Positions 38,141 to 46,439 of a DNA stretch of 64,000 nucleotides are shown here, piece after piece. Each line of letters starts with the position of its first letter. Within the stretch, counting starts at the first letter, position 1. Source of the DNA: CAZNNH01 sp964574335 (GTDB lineage Bacteria > Acidobacteriota > Vicinamibacteria > Fen-336); NCBI GenBank assembly GCA_964574335.1, contig CAZNNH010000003.1, positions 1 to 64,000 on the forward strand, written 5' to 3'. A program made the translations under genes and the position numbers. The notes beneath the pieces are model-generated. The model did not search any database, had not been told where the DNA came from, and saw only the letters and a program-made list of their open reading frames with translations.

Positions 38141-39093
38141 AGCGGGGCGCGCTGGTGGTGCTGAAGGTCGCCGTCAGCCTGGGGCTGCTCGGCTACCTGT
38201 TCGCCACCACCGATCTCGAGGCCCTGCTCCAGAGGGTGCGGACCGGAGACCTGCTGCTGCTGGCGGCGGCGGTCTTCCTCTACGCCGCCATGCTGGGCCT
38301 GTCCACCTGGCGCTGGGGGCTGCTGCTGAGCGCCCAGGGCTACCCTGCCCCGCTGCGGGACCTCTCGGCCTCCTACCTGGTGGCCACCTTCTTCAACAAC
38401 TTCCTCCCGAGCAACATCGGCGGGGACGTGATCCGGATCCGCGACGGCTCCCGCCTGACCGGCTCCACCACCGCCTCGGTGGCGATCGTGGCCATCGACC
38501 GCATCCTCGGCTTCGGCGCCCTCTACTTCCTGGCCGCCGCCGCCTTCGCGTTGGGAGGCACCGAGGTCCGTGAGCTGGCCGGGGCACGAGCCGTGGTCGT
38601 CGGTCTCGGGGGCTTCTTCGTGGTGCTGGCCTACGTCTTCTTCCAGCCCGGCACCGCCCGTCGCGTCATGGCCGCCACGCGGCTGAACCGGATCGGCTGG
38701 GCGCGCGACCGCTTCGAGACCGTGCAGGCGGCGGTCCACGTCTACCGGAAGGAGCTGCCCACGGTCTTCCTGGCCCTCGGGGCCAGCGTGGCGCTGCAGG
38801 TCCTGATCGTCTTCTACTTCTTCGCCGTCGCCCACTCGCTGCGTATCCCGCTCCCGCTATCGGCCTGCTTCCTGATCGTGCCGCTGTGCACGCTGGTGCA
38901 GGCGATCCCGGTCTCCTTCAACGGCTGGGGGATCCGGGAGAGCCTGTTCATCGTCTACTTCGCCCAGGTCGGCCTCTCCCGAGACAGCGCCCTGGCCTTC
39001 AGCCTGGTGGGGGCCAGCCTGATCGTGCTGCTGTCGCTCTCGGGCGCCGTGGTCTGGACCACTCGCCGCCGGGACCAGCCGGCGGAGGGTTGA
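38137..39093 (+). CDS. flippase-like integral membrane protein (lysylphosphatidylglycerol synthase TM family)
   Basis: 318 residues, about eight membrane helices. Family markers are LSASYLVATFFNNFLPSNIG and GDVIRIRDGSRLTG in the second quarter and IPVSFNGWGIRESLFIVYF near the C terminus, as in the MprF-flippase/UPF0104 group associated with polysaccharide clusters. It probably flips or synthesises a glycolipid intermediate. ATG 38137 overlaps the lipoprotein stop (ATGA) and its own stop overlaps the next ATG (TGATG), so it is co-translated with the glycosyltransferase. Confidence 0.85.
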   Translation: MKRGALVVLKVAVSLGLLGYLFATTDLEALLQRVRTGDLLLLAAAVFLYAAMLGLSTWRWGLLLSAQGYPAPLRDLSASYLVATFFNNFLPSNIGGDVIRIRDGSRLTGSTTASVAIVAIDRILGFGALYFLAAAAFALGGTEVRELAGARAVVVGLGGFFVVLAYVFFQPGTARRVMAATRLNRIGWARDRFETVQAAVHVYRKELPTVFLALGASVALQVLIVFYFFAVAHSLRIPLPLSACFLIVPLCTLVQAIPVSFNGWGIRESLFIVYFAQVGLSRDSALAFSLVGASLIVLLSLSGAVVWTTRRRDQPAEG

Positions 39094-40220
39094 TGCCGAT
39101 CTCGGTGCTCCACGTCTGCGACAAGTTCGGCGTCGCCGGCTCCAGCATCCACGGCGTCTCGCGGCTGTTCGCCTGGTGGTTCCCCCGCTACGACGGGGCG
39201 CGCTTCCGGATCGCCCTGTGCGGCCTCAAGCACCCCGAGCCCGCCACCGAGCGGCTGCGCGAGCAGGGGATCGAGGTCGATCACCTCGGTCGCGGCCGCT
39301 TCGACCCGCGGATCCTCGGCGACCTGGTGAGCCGCGCACGACGGCTCGACGCGCGCATCCTCCACGTTCACGGCTACGCCGCCGCCGACTTCGGCCGCCT
39401 GGCCGCGCGCCTGGTCGGTGCGCGGCTGGTCCTCCACGAGCACTTCGCCGATCCCCGCATGCCCGCCTACCAGGGGCTCGCCGACCGGCTGCTGGCGCCG
39501 CTCACCGATCGGGCCATCGCCGTCAGCGAGTCGACCCGCCGGTTCCTGGTCGAGGAGCGACACGTCGCTGCAGACCGGGTGCGCTTGATCTGGAACGGGG
39601 CGCCGCTCTCGGAGTTCGCCCCCGGCGATCCGGGACGAGGGACACGGGTGCGTGGAGACCTCGGCATCCCGCCCTCGGCCCCGCTGGTGGGCATCGTCGG
39701 CAGGCTGAGCGCCCAGAAGGGGCACCGATACCTGATCGAGGCGTGGCCCCAGGTGCGGCAGCGACACCCCGCGGCACGCCTGCTGGTGGTGGGAGACGGC
39801 GACCTCCAGGCGTCGCTGCGGGGACAGGCCGAGGCCCTCGACGTCGCGGCGTCGGTGCTATTCGCCGGCCACCGCACCGACATCCCGGCGGTCCTCCAGG
39901 CCCTCGACGTGCTCTGCATCTCCTCCACCTACGAGGGGACGCCGCTGGCGCTGTTCGAGGCGATGGCGGCCGGCAAGGCCATCGTCTCCACCGCGGTCGA
40001 CGGCTGCCTGGAGGTCCTGGAGGACGGGGTCACCGGGCTGCTGGTGCCGCCGGGCGACGCCCCCGCGCTGGCCCAGGCGCTCGATCGTGCCCTCGGGGAC
40101 AGGGCGCTGCGCCGAGCGATCTCCGAGGCGGCGCTCGCCGCCTCGCGCCGCTACGACGTCGACGCCTGCGTGCGCCAGATCGAGCAGGTCTACGAGGAGC
40201 TGCTGGGCGACGCCGCCTGA
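39093..40220 (+). CDS. glycosyltransferase, GT4 family
   Basis: 375 residues, GT-B fold. Starts MPISVLHVCDKFGVAGSSIH with a glycine-loop motif; the second domain has VGIVGRLSAQKGHRYLIEAW, VVGDGDLQASLRGQAEAL, SSTYEGTPLALFEAMAAGKA with the conserved Glu pair, and TGLLVPPGDAPALAQALDRA. Likely transfers a sugar to a lipid-linked glycan. It shares TGATG with the upstream flippase-like gene and is followed 7 bp later by the deacetylase. Confidence 0.92.
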   Translation: MPISVLHVCDKFGVAGSSIHGVSRLFAWWFPRYDGARFRIALCGLKHPEPATERLREQGIEVDHLGRGRFDPRILGDLVSRARRLDARILHVHGYAAADFGRLAARLVGARLVLHEHFADPRMPAYQGLADRLLAPLTDRAIAVSESTRRFLVEERHVAADRVRLIWNGAPLSEFAPGDPGRGTRVRGDLGIPPSAPLVGIVGRLSAQKGHRYLIEAWPQVRQRHPAARLLVVGDGDLQASLRGQAEALDVAASVLFAGHRTDIPAVLQALDVLCISSTYEGTPLALFEAMAAGKAIVSTAVDGCLEVLEDGVTGLLVPPGDAPALAQALDRALGDRALRRAISEAALAASRRYDVDACVRQIEQVYEELLGDAA

Positions 40221-40227
40221 GCCCGGG

Positions 40228-41415
40228 ATGACGCCTCTGGAGATCCGGGAGAAGCTCGAGCCGCTGCTCGAGGTCCCTCGCGACCTGCTGCTCGGCCGCT
40301 ACCCCGACTTCGTGACCGGCGGCGCGCTCCCCCGCGGACAGGTCCCGGTCTTCGTCTTCCACAGCCTGGAGCCGGCGAGCTTCGAGCAGAAGCTCGTCCA
40401 CCTGAAGGACAACGGCTACCAGACCCTCTCCGCCGACGAGTACCTGGCGGTCCTCGAGGGCAAGACCGATCCGCCGGACCGCGCCGTCCTGCTCACCTTC
40501 GACGACGGACGCGGCAGCTTGTGGAGCGTCGGCCTCCCGCTGCTGCGCCGCTACGGGATGCGCGGCCTGGTGTTCCTGGTGGCCGACCGGATGGCCTCGC
40601 ACGAGGCCACCCGGCCGACCTGGGACGACGTCCGGGACGGTCGGGTCCCCGCCGGGGAGGTGCTCGGGCGCGAGCGCGGCAGCGGCGCCTTCCTCTCCTG
40701 GGACGAGGTCGAGGTCCTGGCCCGAGCCGAGGTCTACTCCTTCCACAGCCACACGCTGCGTCATGCCCGGGTGCACACCCAGCCCCGGGTGAGAACCTTC
40801 CTCTCCCCCGCCCACCGCGCACCGGCCGATGTCCTGGATGTGCCCCTGGTCCGCGAGGGCGACCACGACCTCTCGGCGGCGGAGCTGCCGCTCGGGACGC
40901 CACTGCTCGTGGCGAAGCCCCGGACCTCGGAGTGGCGGCGCTTCTTCGAGGACCCCGGGATCCGGGCGGCCTGTGTCGCGTTGGTGGCGGACGAGGGCGG
41001 CGCGGCCTTCTTCGAGCGCCCAGGCTGGAAACGCCGGCTGCACCGGACAGTGCCCCACCCCATCCCGGGGCGTCTCGAGACGCCGGCCGAGCGAGAGGCC
41101 GCGATCCGGGCCGAGCTCCTCGAGGCGAAGGCCCGGATCGAGGCCCACACCGGGCGCCCTGTCGAGCACCTCTGCTATCCCTGGCACACGGCCGGCCCCA
41201 CCGCCCGGCGCCTGGCCGCCGAGGTCGGCTATCGAACCGCGTTCTGCGGCAAGGTGAAGGGCGTGCCGGTGACGCTCCCAGGCGGTGACCTCCTCTCCAT
41301 CGCCAGGGTCGGCGAGGACTACCTCGAGCTGCTGCCCGGGAAGGGACGGGGCCGGCTCTTCGAGGTGCTGCTCAGGAAGTGGCGACGCCGAGTCACGCCG
41401 GGGGTGCCTCCGTAG
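40228..41415 (+). CDS. polysaccharide deacetylase (NodB-like)
   Basis: 395 residues. NodB-homology signs: VLLTFDDG (88-94) with the catalytic/metal Asp pair and the metal-binding HSHTLRH (173-179, H-x3/5-H). The usual fold is interrupted by a long segment (about 190-300), and the late motif LCYPWHTAGPTARRLAAE fits the C-terminal strand. Without a signal peptide it probably acts on a cytoplasmic or membrane-inner-face sugar. It follows the glycosyltransferase by 7 bp, so N-deacetylation of a glycan intermediate is a reasonable inference. Confidence 0.85.
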   Translation: MTPLEIREKLEPLLEVPRDLLLGRYPDFVTGGALPRGQVPVFVFHSLEPASFEQKLVHLKDNGYQTLSADEYLAVLEGKTDPPDRAVLLTFDDGRGSLWSVGLPLLRRYGMRGLVFLVADRMASHEATRPTWDDVRDGRVPAGEVLGRERGSGAFLSWDEVEVLARAEVYSFHSHTLRHARVHTQPRVRTFLSPAHRAPADVLDVPLVREGDHDLSAAELPLGTPLLVAKPRTSEWRRFFEDPGIRAACVALVADEGGAAFFERPGWKRRLHRTVPHPIPGRLETPAEREAAIRAELLEAKARIEAHTGRPVEHLCYPWHTAGPTARRLAAEVGYRTAFCGKVKGVPVTLPGGDLLSIARVGEDYLELLPGKGRGRLFEVLLRKWRRRVTPGVPP

Positions 41416-41473
41416 TACCATTCGCCGCACTCCGTGTTCGCCCGGCCGGCTGGGCCGCGTGGGAGGTCATGTG

Positions 41474-42115
41474 GTGACCGCGACGACGAAGCCCGCCCGA
41501 GGGAGCCACCTCCTGCTCCCCGTTCTCCCGTTGCGGGACGTCTGCCTGTTCCCGGAGGCCCACCTCGCGGTGAGCATCGTGCGCCCCCCCGTGCTCGAAG
41601 CCCTGGCGATCGCGCGACGCGCGGGAGGCCGGCTGCTGGCCCTGGCCCAGAAGGATCCTTCCTCACCCAGCCCGGGCCCGGCCAACCTGCACGACGTGGG
41701 CACCGTGGCCGGGCTCGGCTCGGCAAGCCCGCTGGAGACCGGCCGCTCGGCCATCGACGAGGGCTCCGAGCTTCTGGAGCTGATCGGTCAGAGCCGTGCG
41801 CGGGTGGTCGGCCTGCTCGGGACCGGCGTGCTGATCGCGGAGGTGGAGCTTCTCGACGAGGGCTCACCCGGTGACGAGTGGGGTCCGGCGGTCGAGGCCC
41901 TGGCCCGCTACATCCACGCCCACTCGGAGCTGCGAAGCTTCCTCGACGAGCAGCGCCGATCCAACGCCCCCATGGCCTGGGTGAACCTGGCCTGCCAGCA
42001 CCTCCCGATCACCGCCACGGCGCGCCAGCGGCTGCTCGCCTGCGACGCCGCCGAGCGTTGCGCCAAGATCAGCCGCGGCCTCGACGCCCTGCTGCGCAAG
42101 GAGCAGTCGACCTGA
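41474..42115 (+). CDS. stand-alone Lon N-terminal-domain protein
   Basis: 213 residues. Begins with LLPVLPLRDVCLFPEAHLAV, the Lon substrate-binding (LON/PUA-like) start, and keeps VVGLLGTGVLIAEVELL. The C-terminal helical part has ARYIHAHSELRSFLDE and LPITATARQRLLACDAAERC, again Lon-N like. There is no AAA+ or Ser-Lys protease domain. Such proteins may act as adaptors or substrate binders; the real role is unknown. GTG 41474 is 7 nt after GGGAGG; GTG 41471 is 4 nt after it. It is 58 bp from the deacetylase and may belong to the same transcript. Confidence 0.85.
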   Translation: MTATTKPARGSHLLLPVLPLRDVCLFPEAHLAVSIVRPPVLEALAIARRAGGRLLALAQKDPSSPSPGPANLHDVGTVAGLGSASPLETGRSAIDEGSELLELIGQSRARVVGLLGTGVLIAEVELLDEGSPGDEWGPAVEALARYIHAHSELRSFLDEQRRSNAPMAWVNLACQHLPITATARQRLLACDAAERCAKISRGLDALLRKEQST

Positions 42116-42137
42116 GCCGACCGGGCACCGGCCGCCC

Positions 42138-44075
42138 TCAGGGCGAGGCCATGGGCCGTGGCCGCCTGGCGACCTCGAGCCGGATCCGAACGAAGCACCC
42201 GAGGTTTCGGCCGTCCACATCCGCCCCCGGTCCCAGCGAGCGGAAGCGCAGCACGTAGACGAAGGTGTCGTAGTAGGGGAAGCCCTTCCCCGGCCGCAGC
42301 TCGATCCGGCGGGTGTCCCCCGGCGGCACCCGCACCGGCTGCCGGTGCGCGAGGCGGACCGTGTCGCCCGCCGGACCGCCCTTCAACTCGATCGTCATCC
42401 CGACCACCGGCTCCAGCGCCCGCAGGATGACCTCGGCCGGCTCCCCGCCTCGGATCCAGAAGCCCTGCTCCCCCTCCGGGACCGGGTCTCCCTTCCGGAC
42501 CCAGAAGCCTTTCCCCCGCCCCCCCTCGAGGCCGTAGGTCCCGTCATCGGTGAAGTAGAGGTAGTAGGCCTTGGGGTCGGCCGGCCAGTTCCGCCAGCGG
42601 TCCCCCTCGGTGTCGCCGACCGAGCGCTTCTTGCGCCACGGCTCGGTGAACACGCTCAGGTCGTTGAGCATGGTCAGCTCGGCCGGCAGGACACGGAACG
42701 GCGCTGCGGCGGCGTGGCGGCCCGGCTGGAGCGAGTGGCGAAGCGGGGAGCCGAGCACCGGGGCCAGGAACACCACCCCGCCCAAGAAGCCCAGGATCGC
42801 CACCGGCCACTCGCGGCCGCGTGGCACCAGCAGCACGGCCAGGGGCAGCAGGTTCAGGAAGTAGCGGTTCCCCACCGTACCGCCGCCGCCGTACCAGTTG
42901 TCGGGGATCATCTGGATGTAGAACAGGAACCCGACCAGAAGCGCCAGCAGCGACAGCCACCCCTCCCGGCTCCGGGGCCCGGCCAGCAGGAAGACCAGCA
43001 CCGTGGCCAGGGCGCCGGTGTAGTAGGCCAGGACGCCGCCGAACCTTCCCACCCAGAAGTAGCCGAGGTTGCGCACGAACGCGGCCCGGAACTCGTAGGC
43101 CGGTCGCGGCGGACCGGTGCGCCGGGTCACCAGCTCGTCGTCCTGCCCCTGAACCAGCGGCCCGAGATGGTCGGTGGTCATCCACTGGCCGCTGTTGCCG
43201 AACGTGGTCTCCCCGTCGAAGGGGAACCGCCCGTAGAACGTCTTGCGCTCGCCCCCCTGGTAGTTCACCTCTCCGGTGAGCGCGCCGTTCAGGCCGAACA
43301 GCACCAGCACGGTCGTCGCCATCACCGCCCCCCGCCGCAACGACTCGACGAAGCCCCGGGCCAGCCGAGCGCGACCGGACACGAGCAGGGGCGACACGCC
43401 CAGCGGGAGCGCCAGCCAGAGGTTGTAGGGCTTCGAGTAGGTGGCGATCCCCAGAAGCACCGCCGAGAGAAGCGGTCGGTCGCGGCGCCACGCCCACAGC
43501 CCCGCCGCCACCAGCGAGAGATTGAAGATCTCGGGCGTCAGCCACAGCAGGTAGAGGGGTGCCACCGACGCCAGGTACAGGGCCGAGGTGGTGGCCAGGG
43601 CGCGGGCCGGGCTCGACTGCCGGCGCAGCTCGCCGTAGCCCATGAAGAGGCAAAGCGCCAGAAGCGCCGAGTTGAAGACCAGGAAGCCGCGGTCCCCCAA
43701 TACCGCCACGAACGGGGCCGCGAAGGCCGGATAGGCCAAGGCCTTGGCGAAGTAGATCGGGCGGTGCTCGGGGTCGACCAGGGCCCGGCGCAGGAACGGG
43801 AGACCGTGCGCCGAGTCCCAGGTGAGGCCTCCCCGCGTGCGCTTCAGGAAGATCCCCTGCGGCTCGCTTCCGTAACGCTGCTTCACCCGCTCGAGGTCCT
43901 TCGGCTGATAGCGGAGGTCGAGGTCCTCGGCCAGGCTCCAGGTCATCGAGTAGTAGGTCGAGGCGTCGCTCCAGAACTGGTGGCCGGCCTCTTCCGGAAG
44001 GTCGAAGCCAAGGGAGGCGACGAGAAGCATCGCCGTCAGCAGCCCCAGGATGCCGCGGGCGAGCCGATCGCTCAC
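42138..44075 (-). CDS. polytopic membrane protein, GT39-like
   Basis: 645 residues, about 11 membrane helices in the first 450, then a C-terminal periplasmic beta-rich domain (about 460-640). The first loop contains FWSDASTYYSMTWSLAEDLD, where acidic residues follow helix 1 as in lipid-linked-sugar (GT39/ArnT-like) transferases. Motif-level identification is weak, so glycosyltransferase activity is an inference. GTG 44075 overlaps the epimerase stop (GTGA), so it is co-translated with that SDR. It is convergent with the Lon-N gene, 22 bp apart. Confidence 0.75.
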   Translation of the reverse strand: MSDRLARGILGLLTAMLLVASLGFDLPEEAGHQFWSDASTYYSMTWSLAEDLDLRYQPKDLERVKQRYGSEPQGIFLKRTRGGLTWDSAHGLPFLRRALVDPEHRPIYFAKALAYPAFAAPFVAVLGDRGFLVFNSALLALCLFMGYGELRRQSSPARALATTSALYLASVAPLYLLWLTPEIFNLSLVAAGLWAWRRDRPLLSAVLLGIATYSKPYNLWLALPLGVSPLLVSGRARLARGFVESLRRGAVMATTVLVLFGLNGALTGEVNYQGGERKTFYGRFPFDGETTFGNSGQWMTTDHLGPLVQGQDDELVTRRTGPPRPAYEFRAAFVRNLGYFWVGRFGGVLAYYTGALATVLVFLLAGPRSREGWLSLLALLVGFLFYIQMIPDNWYGGGGTVGNRYFLNLLPLAVLLVPRGREWPVAILGFLGGVVFLAPVLGSPLRHSLQPGRHAAAAPFRVLPAELTMLNDLSVFTEPWRKKRSVGDTEGDRWRNWPADPKAYYLYFTDDGTYGLEGGRGKGFWVRKGDPVPEGEQGFWIRGGEPAEVILRALEPVVGMTIELKGGPAGDTVRLAHRQPVRVPPGDTRRIELRPGKGFPYYDTFVYVLRFRSLGPGADVDGRNLGCFVRIRLEVARRPRPMASP

Positions 44076-45052
44076 AGCCAACCCGCTTCCCGATACCACG
44101 CGGCGGTGCGCTCCACGCCCTCGTCGACGTCCACCCGCGGCGCGTATCCGAGTAACCGGCGCGCCTTGGCGATCGAGAAGGCCCGGCTCTTGGTCCAGAA
44201 GTCCACCCGGCGCCGGTGCAGCGGCGGCTCCATGCCCAGCGGGACGCAGATCGCCTGGCACAGGTCCCCCGCCCACTGGATCGGACGAGCGGGAATCCGG
44301 AAGGGCAGCACCCGTCCGCCGGTGTGCCGGGCGATGATCGCGGCCAGCTCGCGCTGCGAGACGTGGCGGGGCCCGGCCAGGATGAACGCCTCCCCCACCG
44401 CCTCCGGCCTTTCGGCGGCCAGCAGGAAGCCGTCGACCAGATCATCGATGTAGACCAGGTGGTAGCGGGGTCGGCCCGAACCGACCAGCGCGTAGCGGCC
44501 CCGGGCGATGGCCCGGAACAGCTTGAGCAGGCGGGTCTCGCCGGGGCCGTAGATGGCGCCCGGACGGACCACCGCCACCGGAAGGCCCCGCTCGCGATGG
44601 AAGTCGAGGGCCAGCCGCTCGGCCTCCGACTTGGTCTCCTGGTACACGTCGCCGGGGCGGTGCGGTGACGATTCGTCGGCCTCGCCCTCCTTGACGTCGC
44701 CGTGAACGCCCACCGTCGACGTGTGGACGAACCGCGAAACCCCGGCTCGAGAGCTGGCTTCCAGCAGCCGCCGGGTGCCCAGGACGTTGACCTCCCGATA
44801 GTAGCTGTCGGGATGGCCGGCGGTCCGGTAGACCGCGGCCACGTGCAGCACCACCTGCGCTTTTTCCACCAGCCGTCGCAGGGCGGCCTCGTCGCCGAGG
44901 TCACCCTCCACCAGCTCCGCCCCGCTCTCCCGCAGGTCCGCCGTGATCGAGCCCGGCCGGACCAACGCCGAGACCTGTCGCCCCTCCCGCAGCAGCCGGC
45001 GCAGCAGGTGGCCGCCGGTGTAGCCCGACGCGCCGGTGAGCGCCACCTTCAT
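44072..45052 (-). CDS. NAD-dependent epimerase/dehydratase (extended SDR)
   Basis: 326 residues. Rossmann motif VALTGASGYTGGHLL at the N terminus, HVAAVYR, HTSTVGVHGD and the active-site pair YQETKSEAERLA (Tyr-x3-Lys), then RPGAIYGPGETRLL. The fold is typical of NDP-sugar epimerases or related reductases; the substrate is unknown. I use ATG 45052. A TTG at 45073 has GGGAG 6 nt upstream and adds seven residues, so it may be the actual start. It is coupled to the GT39-like gene. Confidence 0.9.
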   Translation of the reverse strand: MKVALTGASGYTGGHLLRRLLREGRQVSALVRPGSITADLRESGAELVEGDLGDEAALRRLVEKAQVVLHVAAVYRTAGHPDSYYREVNVLGTRRLLEASSRAGVSRFVHTSTVGVHGDVKEGEADESSPHRPGDVYQETKSEAERLALDFHRERGLPVAVVRPGAIYGPGETRLLKLFRAIARGRYALVGSGRPRYHLVYIDDLVDGFLLAAERPEAVGEAFILAGPRHVSQRELAAIIARHTGGRVLPFRIPARPIQWAGDLCQAICVPLGMEPPLHRRRVDFWTKSRAFSIAKARRLLGYAPRVDVDEGVERTAAWYREAGWL

Positions 45053-45228
45053 CGCACCCGTCAACTGGCTCAACCTGGGCTCCCTCTCGGCCGCGCGATC
45101 GCCTCATGAGGCGCGACCGCCCGAGGCGCGACCGCGTGCCGCGCCAGTGTACCCGAGGAGCCCGATCTGCCGGTTGTCCCAAGCCGCCCGATCGCCAGCC
45201 GGCAGGCCGCCTCCGGGGGCTCGGATCC

Positions 45229-45257
45229 TTGACTTATCTCGGGCCGCAACCTATTGT
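45229..45257 (+). promoter_or_regulatory. promoter of the dCache protein gene
   Basis: TTGACT (45229-45234), 17-nt spacer, TATTGT (45252-45257). Start near 45264. Confidence 0.75.
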
Positions 45258-45263
45258 CTCGAT

Positions 45264-45343
45264 GGGAGTAGGCCGCCTTCGGGTGGCGCCCCGGAAAGAC
45301 GCTCGTCAGCCGGCCTGGGGTAGCCCCTCCCGAGACTGGAGGG
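45264..45343 (+). promoter_or_regulatory. structured 5' leader upstream of the dCache gene
   Basis: If transcription starts near 45264, the RNA begins GGGAG, which pairs with CUCCC (45327-45331). Inside lie GCCGCC-TTCG-GGTGGC (45272-45287, perfect stem with UUCG loop) and CCCCGG (45289-45294) pairing with CC-U-GGGG (45314-45320). The ribosome site GGAGGG is at 45338-45343, just after the closing stem. No known riboswitch consensus fits fully. Confidence 0.4.
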
Positions 45344-45347
45344 TCAT

Positions 45348-46439
45348 ATGGCCAAGCGACGCCACGAGCTGGACACTCGCGTCTTCACCGTTTTCCTCCT
45401 CGTCGCCATGCCGTTCGTGGCCTTCGGCTCCATCGTGGTGGTCACGATGGCGCGAGGCGCTCTTCACGACTCGGTCGGCCAGAGCCTCGAGCAGCGGGCG
45501 TTCCAGACCAAGCTGCTGATCGAGCGCTACGTGGCGGACCAGGTGGTGATGCTCCGGATGCTGGCCGCGGACCCACAGGTCCAGGACGCGCTGGCGGCCA
45601 GCGCACGCGATCGCTCCGACGACGCCCAGCGCCTGGAGCATGCCTCCAAGTCGGCGTTGGCCGAGAGGCTTCGCGGGCAGGCCCAGATCCGCCCGGGTGT
45701 CATCGTCATCCACGCCCTGGATGCGGCCGGGCGTCTGGCCGCCACCTCCGGCCGGATGGGCCCGGTGGACCAGGCCGACGCCGACTGGTTCCGGGCCCTG
45801 GCGCAGGACGAGCAGCCCGAGCCCTTCGTCGGCGACATCCACAAGGCCGCCAACGGCCAGGGGGTCATCGAGATCGCCTACCCGGTCTACGGCGACGACG
45901 GGCAGTGGCTGGGGGGAGTGCAGACCGTCCTCGAGTCGGCCGATCTCTACTCGGTGCTGGCGCCGGTCCGTGTCGGTCGCACCGGCCATGCCGAGCTCAT
46001 CCACAGCAAGGACGGGCTGATCCTGGCCTCCGACAACTCGGCTCGCGAGCTGTCGATGGTCTACCCGGGGTTCTCGGCGATCCAGGCGGCGATCCGTGAG
46101 CGCCGCGGCTTCTGGATCATCCCCGACGTCGACGAGGCCAAGGAAGACGGCTCCCACTTCAAGGAGCCGGCCCGGATGATGGGATACGCCCGCGTCGAGC
46201 AGGTGCCGAACGCCGAGTGGTGCGTGGTGGTCGAGCAGGAGCTGAGCGAGGCCAACGCTCCGATCCGGATGGTGACCCGATACCTGTGGATCCACTTCAT
46301 CGGCGGCTTCGGCACCGTGATCCTGCTGGCCCTCTACTTCTCGTTCAAGCTGGAGACCCCGGTGCTCGAGGAGGAGCTGCATCTCCACGAGCAGCACATC
46401 CCGCCGAGCATGAAGACGGAGGCCTCCGCCGCGGAGTGA
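45348..46439 (+). CDS. membrane sensor with dCache domain and no output domain
   Basis: 363 residues. Helix 1 (about 13-36), a large periplasmic sensor (about 40-300), helix 2 (about 307-328), then only ~35 cytoplasmic residues. The periplasmic part has dCache features: HALDAAGRLAATSGRMGPVD, ADWFRALAQDE, IEIAYPVYGDDGQWLGGVQT and GHAELIHSKDGLILAS. There is no HAMP, kinase, GGDEF or chemotaxis output, although such domains normally follow. ATG 45348 is 5 nt after GGAGG. Its 3' end overlaps a convergent glycosyltransferase by 95 bp. Confidence 0.85.
   Translation: MAKRRHELDTRVFTVFLLVAMPFVAFGSIVVVTMARGALHDSVGQSLEQRAFQTKLLIERYVADQVVMLRMLAADPQVQDALAASARDRSDDAQRLEHASKSALAERLRGQAQIRPGVIVIHALDAAGRLAATSGRMGPVDQADADWFRALAQDEQPEPFVGDIHKAANGQGVIEIAYPVYGDDGQWLGGVQTVLESADLYSVLAPVRVGRTGHAELIHSKDGLILASDNSARELSMVYPGFSAIQAAIRERRGFWIIPDVDEAKEDGSHFKEPARMMGYARVEQVPNAEWCVVVEQELSEANAPIRMVTRYLWIHFIGGFGTVILLALYFSFKLETPVLEEELHLHEQHIPPSMKTEASAAE

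Noticed and set aside
45264..45331. c-di-GMP (GEMM) riboswitch
   Set aside because: GACGC, AGCC and GGTAGC resemble it, but the GGCAAACC segment, GAAA tetraloop and GACGCAAAGCC core are absent.
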